From Paulownia fortunei (taxonomy: Eukaryota > Streptophyta > Magnoliopsida > Lamiales > Paulowniaceae), in NCBI GenBank assembly GCA_019321725.1, contig CM033120.1, forward strand, positions 8,623,694 to 8,687,693: a stretch of 64,000 bases of DNA, in the 5' to 3' direction. A model generated the notes under the pieces. The model worked only from the letters and a program-made list of their open reading frames with translations, ran no database searches and had not been told where the DNA came from. Of this stretch, positions 1 through 12,066 are shown one piece after another; position 1 is the first letter of the stretch, and the number at the start of each line of letters is the position of its first letter. The position numbers and the translations under genes were made by a program.

Positions 1-2150
1 CTAAATCAACAAAGTCAAGCTAATGAAAACACCAAAACAGAGTAAGGTAATCTAGTGTATCTGCCACACGTTGCATCATCCCCTACCTCCCCTCCTTACA
101 CACACGCACCAAAAAGAAATAAGAAAGAAATAAAGAAAAAACAGAACCATTAGACAGCATGTACTAACCAAACATTTTCATTTATGGAATATTTGCCATT
201 CTGAAATATATGTATATTTATACATACATGTTTACTTATATTTGAATTTTTGTAATGATTCAAACTTATCATTTTGAAAAATATATGTTTACGTATAATA
301 ACATATTTAAATTAACACAAATTTATAATAAATCACCTTATTTCTAATGAAATGATATAGATGCATATAAAATTAAATATCTATATATAAATATTTACAA
401 AATCTATATATGTGTAAACAATGATTTATATTGGTATATGAATCATATGACAAATAACTTATAGTCTAAAAAATGGGAGAAATAACCACAAGTATCAAAA
501 GAAATTTCCTCAAAACTTACAAATAAACAAGTTTTGGAAGTTTTTTAACAAAATACCCGACCAAAAGAATTCTCTAAAGAAAGATATGTTACGTCAAAGG
601 AAATCATTATATATTTTTCTTCCAAAAAAATTCATTCAAACACTTATTCCGTTTTACTTCTATTTCCTTTTGCTTTTTCTTAGAAAATCATTTCTTTGGA
701 ATGGCATTCCATTCAATTATAGCCAACAACTCTCTTAAACTTAATAAATAAATGTGTAAATTGCATAAAACTTCTCTACATTTTTGTAAAATTACGAAAA
801 TCCCTATACTAAAAAAATAGTTTTAAACTCTCCGTAAAATTAAAAAGTCTGCATTGCCACCCTTCTTGTTACTGATACCTAAAGGTGTTAATTTTTTTGG
901 AAGAAAATCTTGAAAAGAAAATCTTTATTAGTTTTTCGTTATAAAGTGCCCGTGCGGGCTTTATTGTTAACTTCTGTAAAGTTCTCATTTTTATTTATAT
1001 TTTTTTGTAGACTGATTTAGTTTTCGATTTGACACTTATCTTCTGCGGCTCAACTCAACTTTTAATTTTCAATTGGTAAAAATTAATTTGAATTACTATC
1101 TATTTTTTATTCCATCAATGGGGTCAAAATAAGTACTTAAATGAATTTAAATTATGTGGAGTGTCCTCTTTTTTAATTTTTTAGTATTAAGCATATACGA
1201 ATGACTATAGTTTTTCGTAGGTCTACAATATTTTTGTTGGTATTATATAACTCTTTATATTCATACGTTTATACTATTGTTATTATTTTTCAAAAGAATT
1301 TACGATTTGATCTCTCCCATTTTTAGCATGCCATTATTTGAAAATAATTCTCTATTTATTTATTTTTTGTTAAAAGAAAATAACAAGAAGAGATGGCAAT
1401 TCCTTCATTCTCTTCTTCTTTTCAAGACCAATATTTGTAGTTCATAAAATCTAAATGATCTATTTTTGAATCATTTCATATGATTGGTCTATTGAGCCAT
1501 AATGTTGATACTTTTAATAGTCATTTAATTTACAAGTTCACATTTTATATAGATTTAAAGCATTTTTTATTTTATCCTTTAAGATGTATTGTGTGCATAT
1601 CAATTGTATCTCCAATAACTATTGATAAAAAATAAAATTATTAAGTATCACAATATAATATCACATTTAAAGTAATATTAAACATCAACCAAATTCATCT
1701 CTCGTCATGTGAACAATGAAGTATCTTAATAATAGCAGTAATTAATGTTGGTGACAAATATACTATTTTTTCAATAAAAATGTCTACATATACAAAATAG
1801 AAATGAAGATCGTTGAGAATCTGAAATCTATTATTTTGAATCTCTATTATTATTCAAAATTGTTGTAGGGGGAATATAAAACTATGAAGACCTCTCTATA
1901 TTGAAAAGCTCAACAACCTCTTCAAAAGGATATGAATATCACACATTTGTTCAAGGAATATAGCAACATTTAGCCTTAGCCTGCTTCTTTAACTCATTTA
2001 TATTTGTTCCAAACTTAAACTAATTTGAGCATACCAATGAGCCATTCATTTAGGCCCAATCAATTTACCATCAATTTTTAGCTTAATAAAGTTCAAACTA
2101 AATGAGTACGACTCATTTAAAATAGTCAATATTATAATTAACAATATCAT
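1..2150. other. AT-rich stretch without a recognisable gene
   Basis: No reading frame here resembles a known protein, and I found no clear LTR, terminal inverted repeat or primer site. Runs of A/T dominate. A short palindromic GC run (gcccgtgcgggc, near 950) stands out in the AT-rich background and resembles the GC hairpins of some plant transposons, but it has no partner that I could identify. The stretch may be old transposon debris. Confidence 0.5.
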
Positions 2151-2152
2151 AA

Positions 2153-4100
2153 TTAATATTCAGAGAGAGTATTAGAGTGTTTTTTTTCACAAATACTTTT
2201 ACTTTCAAAGTAAGTCTCCAAATGATCAAAATAATTAGTGATAGTAAAATATTCGTGAACAAGTTCCTTGATTAAATCCACTTTATGTACTTTGATATTT
2301 TCTACAAATTGCTTACAAACATTAAACACAATTAATTCCAAAGTCATATTTTCAAAAGATAACTTCAAAATACCATTCCTAAAATTAATCAAAGCATTTA
2401 AAGTTATAAGAAAATGACGACCTAAAATGATAGGAATATGTGTATGTGCAGCATGCTCTGTGCCCAAATAATGAAATCCACTGGAAAGTAAAACTTATCA
2501 ATTTGTACCAACACATCTTCTACTACTTTCTTTGAAACTTTAATCGAACGGTCAACTAGTTGGAATACAACAGAAGATGTTTTAAGTTCTCCTAAACCTA
2601 ACTGTTCATAAACTAAGAAATGTAGAAGATTTACACTAACACCAAGATCAAGCAATGCATGCTCTATTATAGTGTTTCATATGGTACATGAAATGGTTGG
2701 ACAACCTAAATCTTTGTACTTGGATATAGTGAATTATTGAATGATTTAACTAACACTTTCAGTTAAAAATACCTTATTTTGTACATAATGTTTTCTTTTG
2801 ATTGTACATAAATCTTTCAAAAATTTGGCATAAAGTGGAACTTGCTTGATTATATTCAATAATGGAATATTAATCTTAACTTATTTAAAATTTTTAAAGA
2901 TTTTAGCATTTGATTTTAATTTTTGACTCGGTTGCAATCTTTGAGGAAAAGGAGCTAAAGGTGAGTATTTTTTATTTCCATCATTTTCAAATTAACATTC
3001 CTTAAACTTATCTTCATTGTCAAGACTATTTCCATTCTTCATTTCTGAAGGTGGATTATAAACTTTCGAAGAGTTGTGACCGAATTAGCCTTATTGATTG
3101 AATTTTCACATGAAGAAGAAACATGGCACTGAGTAGAAGGATTAGGTTGAGGTTGAACATGAAATTTACCTTTTTCATGAGTATGCAAAGAAGCTGTCAG
3201 TATTAAAAGTGTGCTTTTGATCTCATTGATGGCTTGTGAAATCTGGTCATTGATGTTTGTTTGTCCATACATGAAGGCTTGCAAAGTCTCCTTAAGGGAT
3301 TTTGTATGTGGAGGTGGATAAGAAGGAAAGTTTGGTGGCTTTTGTGAATGTAGCGGTTGGGCACGGTTATCATCTCATCAACTAAAATTGGGATGATTTA
3401 TCCATTGTGGATTGTAAATTTCAGAAAATGAAGAATGAAAAGGCTTTTTGAATGTGTTCATGACATTTGCTTATGCTGGAATGTTTGGGCATTTATTGGT
3501 GGAGTGTCCCACAAGTTCACAAATGCTACAAACTTCTTTATGCTGCTCATATATGATTTTCTTTACTTTTTTAAGTTCCATAGCCTCAATTTTTCTTATT
3601 AAACTAGCAATCCTAACATTTAGATCATTTTATTGACTAGGTAATATTTTTAATTAATACTATTAGTAAGATTAAATCTAATAGAACTTTTGGAAAAATT
3701 AAGAGTATGCCATGATTGAGATTTTTCTGCCAATTGGTCTAGATATTCTAGGGCTTCATCATGTTTTTATCAAGAAACTCACCCTTACACATTGTTTCAA
3801 CTAATTATTTTATTTCGGGAGTTATACCTTCGTAAAAGAAACTAATTAAGTGTCATTTTTCAAAATCATGTGTGGGCATGAATTCAACAAATCTTTAAAT
3901 CTTTCCCAATATCGAAAGAAATCTTCATTAGAATTTTGAGAAAAAAATTGAAATTGTATTTTCAAAGCATTAGTTTTATGAGTTCAAAAGATTTTTTTCA
4001 AAAATTCAGCTTGTATTTCTTGTCAAGTACCAACTGACTTAGGTTTTAAAGAGTTAAGCCATGTTTTTGCTTTATTTTAAAAAAAAAAGAAAATAATTTG
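2153..4100 (-). pseudogene. Ty3/gypsy (Athila/Tat-like) gag-protease remnant
   Basis: Read on the minus strand from about 4100 to 2153, this is the gag C-terminus and aspartic protease of a non-chromovirus gypsy element. Visible pieces in order are: a gag stretch with the family phrase RYWERFKDLL near 3900; a decayed zinc-knuckle area (ICELVGHSTNKCP, about 3485-3530); the gag tail with QPQPNP and SVTTLR (3039-3284); and the protease, where the usual DLGAS active site reads DLGVSVNLL (near 2640) and the flap/C-terminal phrase ILGRHFL lies near 2420. Frameshifts and stops separate the blocks, so nothing functional is made. No LTR or primer site of this element is visible. On its right side it abuts a copia gag on the same strand. 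Confidence 0.85.
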
Positions 4101-4104
4101 AGCT

Positions 4105-4595
4105 TATGGCAAAGACTGCAGGATGAGATCCAAATAGAGCTCGTTATTAATAATGACTCCAAGTGACTCGAGCCTTTCAATAAGGCCTATCATCTTCAAT
4201 CTATGATTATGGACTGAAGAGCCCTCCATTATACAGGTCCTGAAAAGCTCTTTCGAGATCTGATATCTCGCCTACCTAGTATGTTCACCATACAACTCTT
4301 ATAAGTGAACATAGATATTATGTGCATGAGCATGTACCCCGTGTTGCCTTTGCAACTCGTTTAACATTGATGCCATCACATAGCATCGCGCTTGTAGATC
4401 ATCAACCAGCTTGTGATAATTCGCAAGCTCCTCCTCACTAGCGTCTTCCGGCACAACCGACGGTGAGATCACATCAAGTATGTAATCCCTCTTTTCGAAT
4501 TGTAGAATGATCTGAAAGTTCCTCAACCAATCGACATAGTTGGGACTAGATAATTTATTAGCTTCCAGAATTGATACAAGTGGATTTTTAGTCAT
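4105..4595 (-). pseudogene. Ty1/copia gag fragment (DUF4219/UBN2 type)
   Basis: The minus-strand frame starts with Met at 4595 and reads the typical N-terminus of plant copia gag: NPLVSILEANKLSSPNYVDW, then LDDLQARCYVMASM-like text (about residues 66-80). After a frame break it continues as ARYQISKELF and LKMIGLIERLESLGV down to about 4110. Gag coats the element RNA in virus-like particles. A tRNA-Met primer site lies upstream at 6065-6076 with a long leader between. The frame is interrupted and pol is absent, so this is a dead 5' end of a copia element. A second, more decayed copy of the same gag lies at 13636-13881. Confidence 0.88.
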
Positions 4596-6064
4596 TTATA
4601 GACAGTCTACAAATATAAATGAGGCAGAAAATTAGCATACTTTCAAAATCATATTCATTTATAACAAGGTCTTAAGTAATAAATGTCTCCTACTATTTCA
4701 TTCAAATTCCATTACCCCTAATGGTAATTCGGGAAATCTTATTTCCTAGTGGGCTTGAGGCTCAATCAATATGTCGTATGCCCGAATTTTATGAGCCCAT
4801 AAAACATATTGAATGGTAGTTAACTTTTAACAATTGTATCTCCATATAACCCTCAAGCTATTTTACTTCACTTCTTCCTATATACCCTAATGTTATGAGG
4901 CCATATGGTACTAAATGTCAAGCAAGACCTATCAAACCTCCATGTTGATAGAGCATCAAAACGTTCCACGACTCATAACTAATGTAGAGATGAGTCCATC
5001 CTATAGGTATCACCATGCTTATTAGACATCACAGATTTCCATTACAGAGTCATTCCATGACTCATGGCCAATGGAAAAGTAAGGTAGCATAACTACTTTT
5101 GATGGTAAGCATGGATTATTAGGTCCTACCTAATTTTATCCATATTTGCTTGAAATCGGAATTCAAAAATTCCTTTACTTGATTTTTAGTTCAAGTGGGG
5201 TATTTATGTTAACCAAGACCTCATCAATTTTAATCTTCATTTATTTGATAAATTGACAAGAAAATTAATTAAATAAATCCTACGCATGTATCTAATATAT
5301 ACATAATCTGGATGATCATGATCCATTCCTATGTGATCCATTTGAGCCAAAAATGGATCTAAGTCAATCTAAGGGTAATAGAATGGACATAGAAACTAGT
5401 TTCTATTATATGAATATATCCCATACATTCATTGGTCTTCACTTGATTCTTCGTTTTGGTCCTTCTTTTTGTCTACCAAAAAGCAAAATGAAAAATCTCA
5501 CTCTATTCTAGTCTCATTTAAAATGTAAAGTACATATAAGAAATTAATAAGAGACTCATTTCAAAAATCCAAAGATAAATAAATCCAATCATATTGGTAC
5601 AAATGACTCCATAATCATCCCATACATACTAATAAATACATCACATGAATTTATTAAATCATGTAAATTTACCATTCTTTTAAATTGTAATTTCATGACT
5701 TGGGATAAAATCTTGATTTTTCAAGAAAAAACCCTTTTTTATTTTTTTTTTAAATTTAAACATTTTAATTATAAAATAAAAAAAATCATATTTTGCAATT
5801 CAACATGACAGAGCGCGCAGCCGACGTGCGCACCAGCACCCGACGAGCGCCCAGTGGGCATGTGCTGCTGCACGTACGGGCACCCGCATGCCATGTGTGA
5901 TTTCTCTTTCTGATCAAATCAAATTCAATTATTCATGTTCTGTTTAATAATCAAATTAATTACAAAATAATTTTATCCTAATAAGAACTACAACAAATCA
6001 ATCAGAATTCAACAAATAAATTCACAAGCATAAATCGAATCCAATTGGAATTGCGCAAATCATA
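4596..6064 (-). other. Copia 5' leader with a GC-rich island
   Basis: This 1.5-kb interval lies between the minus-strand primer site and the gag start. It has no reading frame that I recognise. At about 5811-5892 there is an abrupt GC- and CpG-rich patch (gagcgcgcagccgacgtgcg onward) in otherwise AT-rich DNA. The length is greater than most copia leaders, so part of it may be inserted material. Confidence 0.5.
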
Positions 6065-6076
6065 GCTCTGATACCA
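6065..6076 (-). promoter_or_regulatory. Primer binding site, initiator-Met tRNA type
   Basis: The plus strand reads gctctgatacca, so the minus strand reads TGGTATCAGAGC, the canonical plant LTR-retrotransposon primer site complementary to the 3' end of initiator methionine tRNA. It lies immediately downstream (minus strand) of a likely LTR end at 6078 and primes minus-strand cDNA for the copia element whose gag is at 4105-4595. Confidence 0.88.
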
Positions 6077-6077
6077 C

Positions 6078-7080
6078 TGTTGGAATTTAATTAGAATTAT
6101 GCAAATTATGGCTCTGACATAATTTAAACATCAATTTACAAAATATAAGTTCATGACACCAAAATAGGACCTCTTCCCAAGGTTGAATCACTGACTTTTT
6201 TAATATATTTTCTAGTTCACTTTTGTTCAAACTCAATCACAATGAAAGGAGTTTTGATCCATAATCCAAATGCCTTATAATATGAGTAAAATCCTTTGTA
6301 GAAATGATCAAACTTCATCTTCAATTTTGGTCCCCCATTTTTCCATGAATTTTGATATAATTATGTGATTATTCTCTTCTTCTTTTTTTCTGTATGATGG
6401 GAGTTGCAATGTTAATGTTAAAGATAAAAGTTACATGTTAGGTTATTATATTTGAACATATAATAACCACTCCCTCCAATTCCTTTATTTGAGATATAGG
6501 TCAGGTCAGCCCTCATCAGAGACCCATATTCCCATTTTCCTACATCTCCTACTTGCACATGAGGGCTAGACATGAGTCAACTATAATTATAGTAATACTC
6601 ACTAAATTCATACAAGCAAATGAATCATGTTACCAATGAGCATTATAATAAGAGCTTAATGTCATACATCGGTTATACATCGGTTAAGGATATACAAAAG
6701 CATGATTTTTCAAATACAAGGATATAATAACTTGCTATATCCTAAACTTCCTTACTACGATAATTAAAGTATCTCTGATCCCTTATATAATATAAGAGCG
6801 TATTTGATCTCAATACCATATCTGTATTCATAATTATGTACTAAACATCCAAGTTTGACATAATTGTTTGGTCAGTAATTATATATTAGGTCTTAGTCAT
6901 AGATAGTCTTCATTTCCCACTAGGATCTCTCAATTTCAAATAGTTGTTTTCCTAGATATGTCCCACATTACAAATCATCCATGGCTATTGGGAATATGCT
7001 AAAGTAGCAACACTATATCAAAGTTTTGAAAAATAGTTAAATGTCATAAAGGTACAATAATGAGGTCATATCTGGGTCTC
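6078..7080 (-). repeat. Probable copia 5' LTR (minus orientation)
   Basis: The sequence beginning TGTTGG at 6078 abuts the primer site and so should be the 3' end of a minus-strand 5' LTR. No coding potential is seen. The far end is not defined by a target duplication. I place it near 7080 only because a different shared repeat begins there. Confidence 0.45.
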
Positions 7081-9226
7081 ACATAAAGAGAAAGCAGTGA
7101 TCTTTTCACTCATCACCCAAATGATTACTTAGGCACACACGGTATGAAATACTTGCAATGGTACTTACTTTTTGAAATAATGTACCATACAGATCTTGGT
7201 CTAAGTGTCCCGACACTTAACCTGAGTTTTTTTCTCGTTTGTCCTCAACAAATTATTAATACCAAAAAAACTCAAATCTAGCCATATGACAAGTTTAATG
7301 GATAGTGAGAATCTATTTTCATTACTCATGTTAACAACGTTAATACATCTTCATCATTGATCAAGCAATATCTTCCTTATTATTTTTAAAGATAATAAAA
7401 TCATATTTTTCTTCTCTACATGCTACTCAACATCAGATGAGATTAGTCATGTGAGAAAGCTAATTGCTATAACTTTAAGGTTGTAAACCTAAGTGCAGGT
7501 TGTGTCAAGTAATAAATTTTTCGTGAGTTCGAGGTCGATCCTTAGGGAAGTTGTTTGAAGTTTTCAGGTTTATAATTCTTACAAAATGGGTTGAATGTGG
7601 TTTAGAATATTAAAAAACAATTATGCTATGACTAAGAAATCAAAGTAATAAAAGTACTGAGGATTAGGGATTTTCTCTTGAGTTTTGGATAAAGGAACGA
7701 TTATTTTTTACCTCTTTTAAATGCAACTATTGGAATCCATACACAATGAAGGTTCCCATGGGAAGATGTTATCAAATAGCTCATGCATTAAGGTAATCAT
7801 GATATTGTCTTACTATTTACAAATTATCTCTTAACACCAATACTTATTTATGGGATCAAGTATTTATGCACACCTTTATCTACAACAAATTAATATTTGA
7901 TTTTAGCAGTAGATGTAGTAGAATCGTGCAACAAACTAAATAAACCCAAGTATTTATTATGCCATAGGTGATATAAAAATCAAGAATCACTACAAGAAAG
8001 GTTTCCATGCCAACACTTATTTATGGGATTAAATATTTATACACACCATTGTTTACAACAAATCAAGGTTTCACATTAGTGGTCAGTGTAGTAGAATCGT
8101 ACATTAAGCTAAATGAACCCAAATATTTTTTGTGCCATTGGTGATAAATAAATCAAGTATCATCACAAAACAAGAAGAGTTTATTCAAAAATTAAAATAA
8201 TAATACAACACACTTAAACATTATGCACCTTTATAACTGTTCGTTTTTCTTTTCATTTATCAAGAGGTTCACTCTTTTTTCTCAACTAAATAAAATTTAG
8301 AAAGACATAATGAAAGTTGAAAAGACTAAAAATAGAAGAGAAACTAGAGAATACATTTCAATTACTACTAGAAAACTTAGCCTAAAGAAAGACAACAATA
8401 AAACTTTCTTTTCCCCTCAACATTTTTTTATGTGTTTCTTCAACAACATCCAAGAGTCCCTATTTATAGTAGAAGAGTGTCTAAATTGGCATCTCCAAAT
8501 TCACTCCAAATTTACTTCAAATATGCTATAAATATCCTTTTCAAATCTGATTATTATCACACCTTGTTCTCCATGAAATTAATTGATTTTTGAAAAATGA
8601 TCAACATGAAAAATGTATATTTGTCTATTAGCTTCATTTTTCAATTTAAATCAGCTAATTCCAACCACTAGGAAGAAATTTATGCTTGATTTAAAGAGAT
8701 GTGTCAACATAGATAGATCCCTTCCAATATACAAAATTAGATGAATTTTGTTTTTTAATCAATGTTGAATTGGGCTAACCTTCCAATAGAAAAGTTGTAG
8801 TTCTATCTCTTAACTTTCAAATGAAGTGAGATCTAGGTCCATAGGGCCTTTGAACCTGGAGTTATACCCAATATACAAAAACTACACAAGTTTGAAACAT
8901 GCTTATTTTGAATTTAATGCAAGCCCAACAATCACTTACAAATTCAAAGTAATTTCTTGCATATATTTTGATCTACACATGATGGATTTAGGCAAAAATG
9001 ATCCTTTTCTTCTAATTGTGATGATTCTTTGATCCAATAAAATATTATCTCCCAACTTGTTCACGAAATGTGTTGTCTTCTTTGGTTTTATTTTGGCTCT
9101 TTTTGATTTATTTTTGTTCATTGATTCCCTAATACAAAAAATAATAAAACTATAATATTAACAAGAATAAAGTAAGAAAAGTACAAAGGATTTGATACAA
9201 AAATATGTCAAAATATGCACTTATCA
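7081..9226 (-). repeat. Gypsy-type (Tat-like) LTR, copy T1
   Basis: In minus orientation this LTR starts TGATAAGTGCATATTTTGAC at 9226. The same stretch recurs at 12067-13612 (T2), in part inverted at about 39990-40857 (T3) and at 54600-55266 (T4). A TATA box (TATAAATA, minus strand) lies at 8461-8468. A purine tract in minus orientation (TAAGTGTGGAGGAATT, from 9227-9242) directly precedes the LTR start, so T1 is a 3' LTR with its internal region to the right. The left limit is uncertain: homology with T2 starts at about 7081, but T3 suggests that the LTR proper ends near 7465. Confidence 0.75.
8461..8468 (-). promoter_or_regulatory. TATA box of LTR T1
   Basis: The minus strand reads TATAAATA. 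The same box is preserved at the matching place in T2 (13307-13314, minus) and T3 (40020-40027, plus), which supports it as the LTR promoter rather than a chance AT run. Confidence 0.6.
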
Positions 9227-10860
9227 AATTCCTCCACACTTAAACCCTTGCTCGTCATCGAGCAAGCCTAAAAGAAACCTAAATTAATCAACTTTTGTAG
9301 GAAATCGTGATTGTATTTAGCATATATAACAAGCCTTTAAACCCCTAAATGGCTCATAGAGGATGAGTTATAGTTTCGTGAGGATTTTCAATGGTGATAT
9401 CCACAAACACCTAGGATAACTAACTTCCAACCATTATTATCAGGAAACAACAAAGTAATATGGAAATGAAATCAAATAAGTATTGAATGTAATCCTTTGT
9501 CATTCAAAAGTCAATACATTTCTATAATATGCATACTGAAGTGTGTGTGTGTGAATAGTTAATGTCCACAGTAATGAAACCATGCATGTTTCAAAGAAGT
9601 GAAATCCCATAGAATCTCACTAAAACCATCGCCTAATCTCTAATGGAAGAGTTAAATATTATAGGCTCTTACTTTGGTACAAATCTCTACTACACCGAAG
9701 ACACCACATAAAATCAAAAGGTCTTTAACAAAGGTTGTAATGGGCCAAATAGTAGTGATGTGGCTAAGAAATAAAATGATAGGATGCAACAAAGGTTCTA
9801 AAAACATTATAGGATTAGAAACATAGAGTTTATTAATGAAGAATTCTCAAACTTTATGAATTTCAACACCAGGGCCTATTGTTATTGAATTGGACCCCTC
9901 CTCATCATTCTTATTCATTTTTCAACATCCTATTTTATTTGCAACTCGTAATATTTTTAACACTTTGTAATGTTTTTTTGTTTTTCTTTTCCTTTTTGAT
10001 GAGAAACTCCCCCATACCTATTTTCTATTCCAACCTAAATTTATTTTGCAAGCTCACTTTATCAATGGAATGTCTCTTAAGCTCCAAATTATTTTTAGAA
10101 TAAGGGTAGGATAATAATGTATTTAGACTAGATAAGAAGATATAGTTATCATAGAAAAAACTTATTTATTGAAAGGCTCAAGGTGGCTCACTATGGGGGA
10201 TGTTCTCTAGGAACATCACATGGGGAAAAATTGATTTGTCCGTGGTGCTAGAAAGCCTACTCCCTTAATCATTTTTCAAGTAGTGCTCAATCAGTCATTC
10301 ACCTCGACAGAGCAAAAGAAAAGGTTTTAACACTCAACCCTTACACATCAAAAATCCAATTGATCATTAAGTGAGGGCATAAGAACTACCTATTTTGACA
10401 TGCTTGTCTCCACACCAAATAATATAACTATTTGTGCAAAAAGATTTGAGTATGATTATCACAAAAATATAGTAACCCAAGAACAACATCAAAGTCCAAA
10501 AACAACATCCATCATCAATCAAACCACATTATTCGCGCTTAATTTTAATCATTGAATTTGGAAGAATATCTATAACTGAAAGAAAAAAATTAATAATTTA
10601 CAAACTTCTGTTAAAAACTTCACAAACTTACCATGTTATGCAAAACAAAATAGGGGCACATCTCAAGTGGATTAAAGTTACCCTTTACAATGTAACCCTT
10701 TTTCATGGTTTCAATGGAACCAAAATAAAATATGCTTGAATTTTTTTTAAAAAATAAGAAAAACATACATTGAACACACAAGACATGATATCAACTATCC
10801 CATCCCCCAACCTAAAAGAGACATTGTCCCCAATGTCAAAAATAACTAGGAAAGTAGACT
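9227..10860 (-). other. 3' noncoding region of a Tat-like element, with polypurine tract
   Basis: This is the internal region between LTR T1 and the LOG copy, on the minus strand. It begins (minus) just after the LOG frame with the inverted repeat ACATTGGGGACAATGT (10821-10836) and a G-rich run (near 10803). That signature is typical of the stretch downstream of pol in Athila/Tat elements and recurs at 23319-23357 in another element here. It ends with the polypurine tract at 9227-9242. No gene is recognisable between. Confidence 0.65.
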
Positions 10861-11615
10861 TTAAAAGATATTACTTGAAATGTGACTTATTGAAAAATAA
10901 AGCTGAAACAACATAATATATACAGTATTAGTAGAAACCATTAAAGATAAATTTAATAGGTCGAGAGTCAAATTCATTTTGCATTTTTGACCATTGTCCC
11001 TATTGGACCAATCCACACGAGCCAAGGCTGGATTAGGTTTTCGCACATATGCTAGAAATTGATCAATCAGTTTGTGAGGTATTGGAGTAGAAATGAGAAT
11101 TCGTCCCACATACTGTGAAATAAAACCCTTTTCTACAGGATGATCTACAAAAGATGGCAAACTATCAAAGAAACTATTAACATTAAGAATACTTATAGGT
11201 TTCTGGTGAGTGTTGAGTTGTGCCCAACAGAAAATTTGGAATAATTCCTCCAATATACCAAAACTACCAGGTCGAGTGATGAATGTATCCACATTGTTTA
11301 ATATGTTAGGCATTCTATCCTGAATATATGACACTTTTATCTCATCTCCAATGGTCATACATGTGATATTCTGTACTATTAAGGATTTTGGGATAACTTC
11401 TAAAACTTTGTCTCCTCCTACATGAGCAGAAGTAGAAACACTCGCCATTAACTCTAGACTGCTTCACCCATACACTAAATGAATTTTTCTTTCTTTTGAA
11501 GTTCTACCAAGGTTATTGGTTGCCTCTATAAACTCATTATTTTTCCTAGATTGGTTTCACAAAAGACACAAATATAATTTAACTTGCAAGTGGAAGAGAA
11601 TTCCGTTTTTTATTT
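10861..11615 (-). pseudogene. LOG-like: Intronless LOG-family cytokinin-activating enzyme copy, broken
   Basis: LOG proteins release active cytokinin bases from nucleoside monophosphates. On the minus strand the product starts near 11615 with the family N-terminus (KLNYICVFC, normally KRICVFCGSSSG), then GKNNEFIEATNNLG and IHLVYG. A TGA follows in the glycine-rich stretch. The frame reopens at 11448 as MASVSTSAHVGGDKVLEVIP, SYIQDRMPNILNNVDTFI, then PGSFGILEE in place of the nucleotide-binding PGGxGTxxE motif, WAQLNTHQKPISILNV and a tail with NPALARVDWSN. The coding order is continuous over about 220 codons where plant LOG genes have several introns, so it looks like a retrocopy. The TGA and the G-to-S and T-to-I changes in the motif argue against activity. 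It lies where gag-pol should be, 23 bp before the post-pol signature of a gypsy-type element and in the same orientation. The C-terminal extension to 10861 may be read-through. Confidence 0.88.
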
Positions 11616-12066
11616 TATTTTATTTTGAAAGTGAGTTGTACAAAATAGAGTGAGTAAGGTGCAATTTATTGAGGTGTGAACAGGGAATGCATTTATTGTA
11701 CATCTTTTTCTTTTGTCAAAAAAGTTGAAAATAAGGATAGAAAAAAATATTAACTACTATACGTGAATGTACATGTAGTTGTGACTGTGGCTCACATCTT
11801 CCTCTAGTTTTACATCCAATAATGGCTTAAACACCCTCTATGTATCGAGGATATGCTCCCCATCTAATTTTCTTATAAACTGGCAAATAAGGTCTTTTAA
11901 TGTCAGATTCCCAAAGCTATAACACTTGTATTCATCCTAAAAGTGATTCCATAAAGCAAGAATTTTACACTGTATGAATCCACAAAAATACATCTCAAGA
12001 GTCAATCGAATATCATCTAGTGACTCCTTACTCAGTTCATCCTTAATGAATTGAGTTTTATCTGCT
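11616..12066 (-). pseudogene. Decayed reading frame between LTR T2 and the LOG copy, unknown
   Basis: On the minus strand, a frame from about 12030 to 11830 reads RLTLEMYFCGFIQCKILALW, a stop, then FGNLTLKDLICQFIRKLDG and EHILDT, a stop and RVFKPLLDV. This looks like degraded protein rather than random AT sequence, but I do not recognise the family. The part nearer the LOG copy (11616-11820) is AT-rich without coding signal. It may be a remnant of gag, or a second captured piece. Confidence 0.35.

Noticed and set aside
8310..9121. Several short frames of 61-73 codons on both strands
   Set aside because: They are inside LTR T1 and are not kept open in T2 or T4.
10861..11448. LOG copy as a functional host gene
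   Set aside because: There is a stop in the glycine-rich loop, a changed PGGxGTxxE motif, no start codon in the N-terminal part and a surrounding LTR context.
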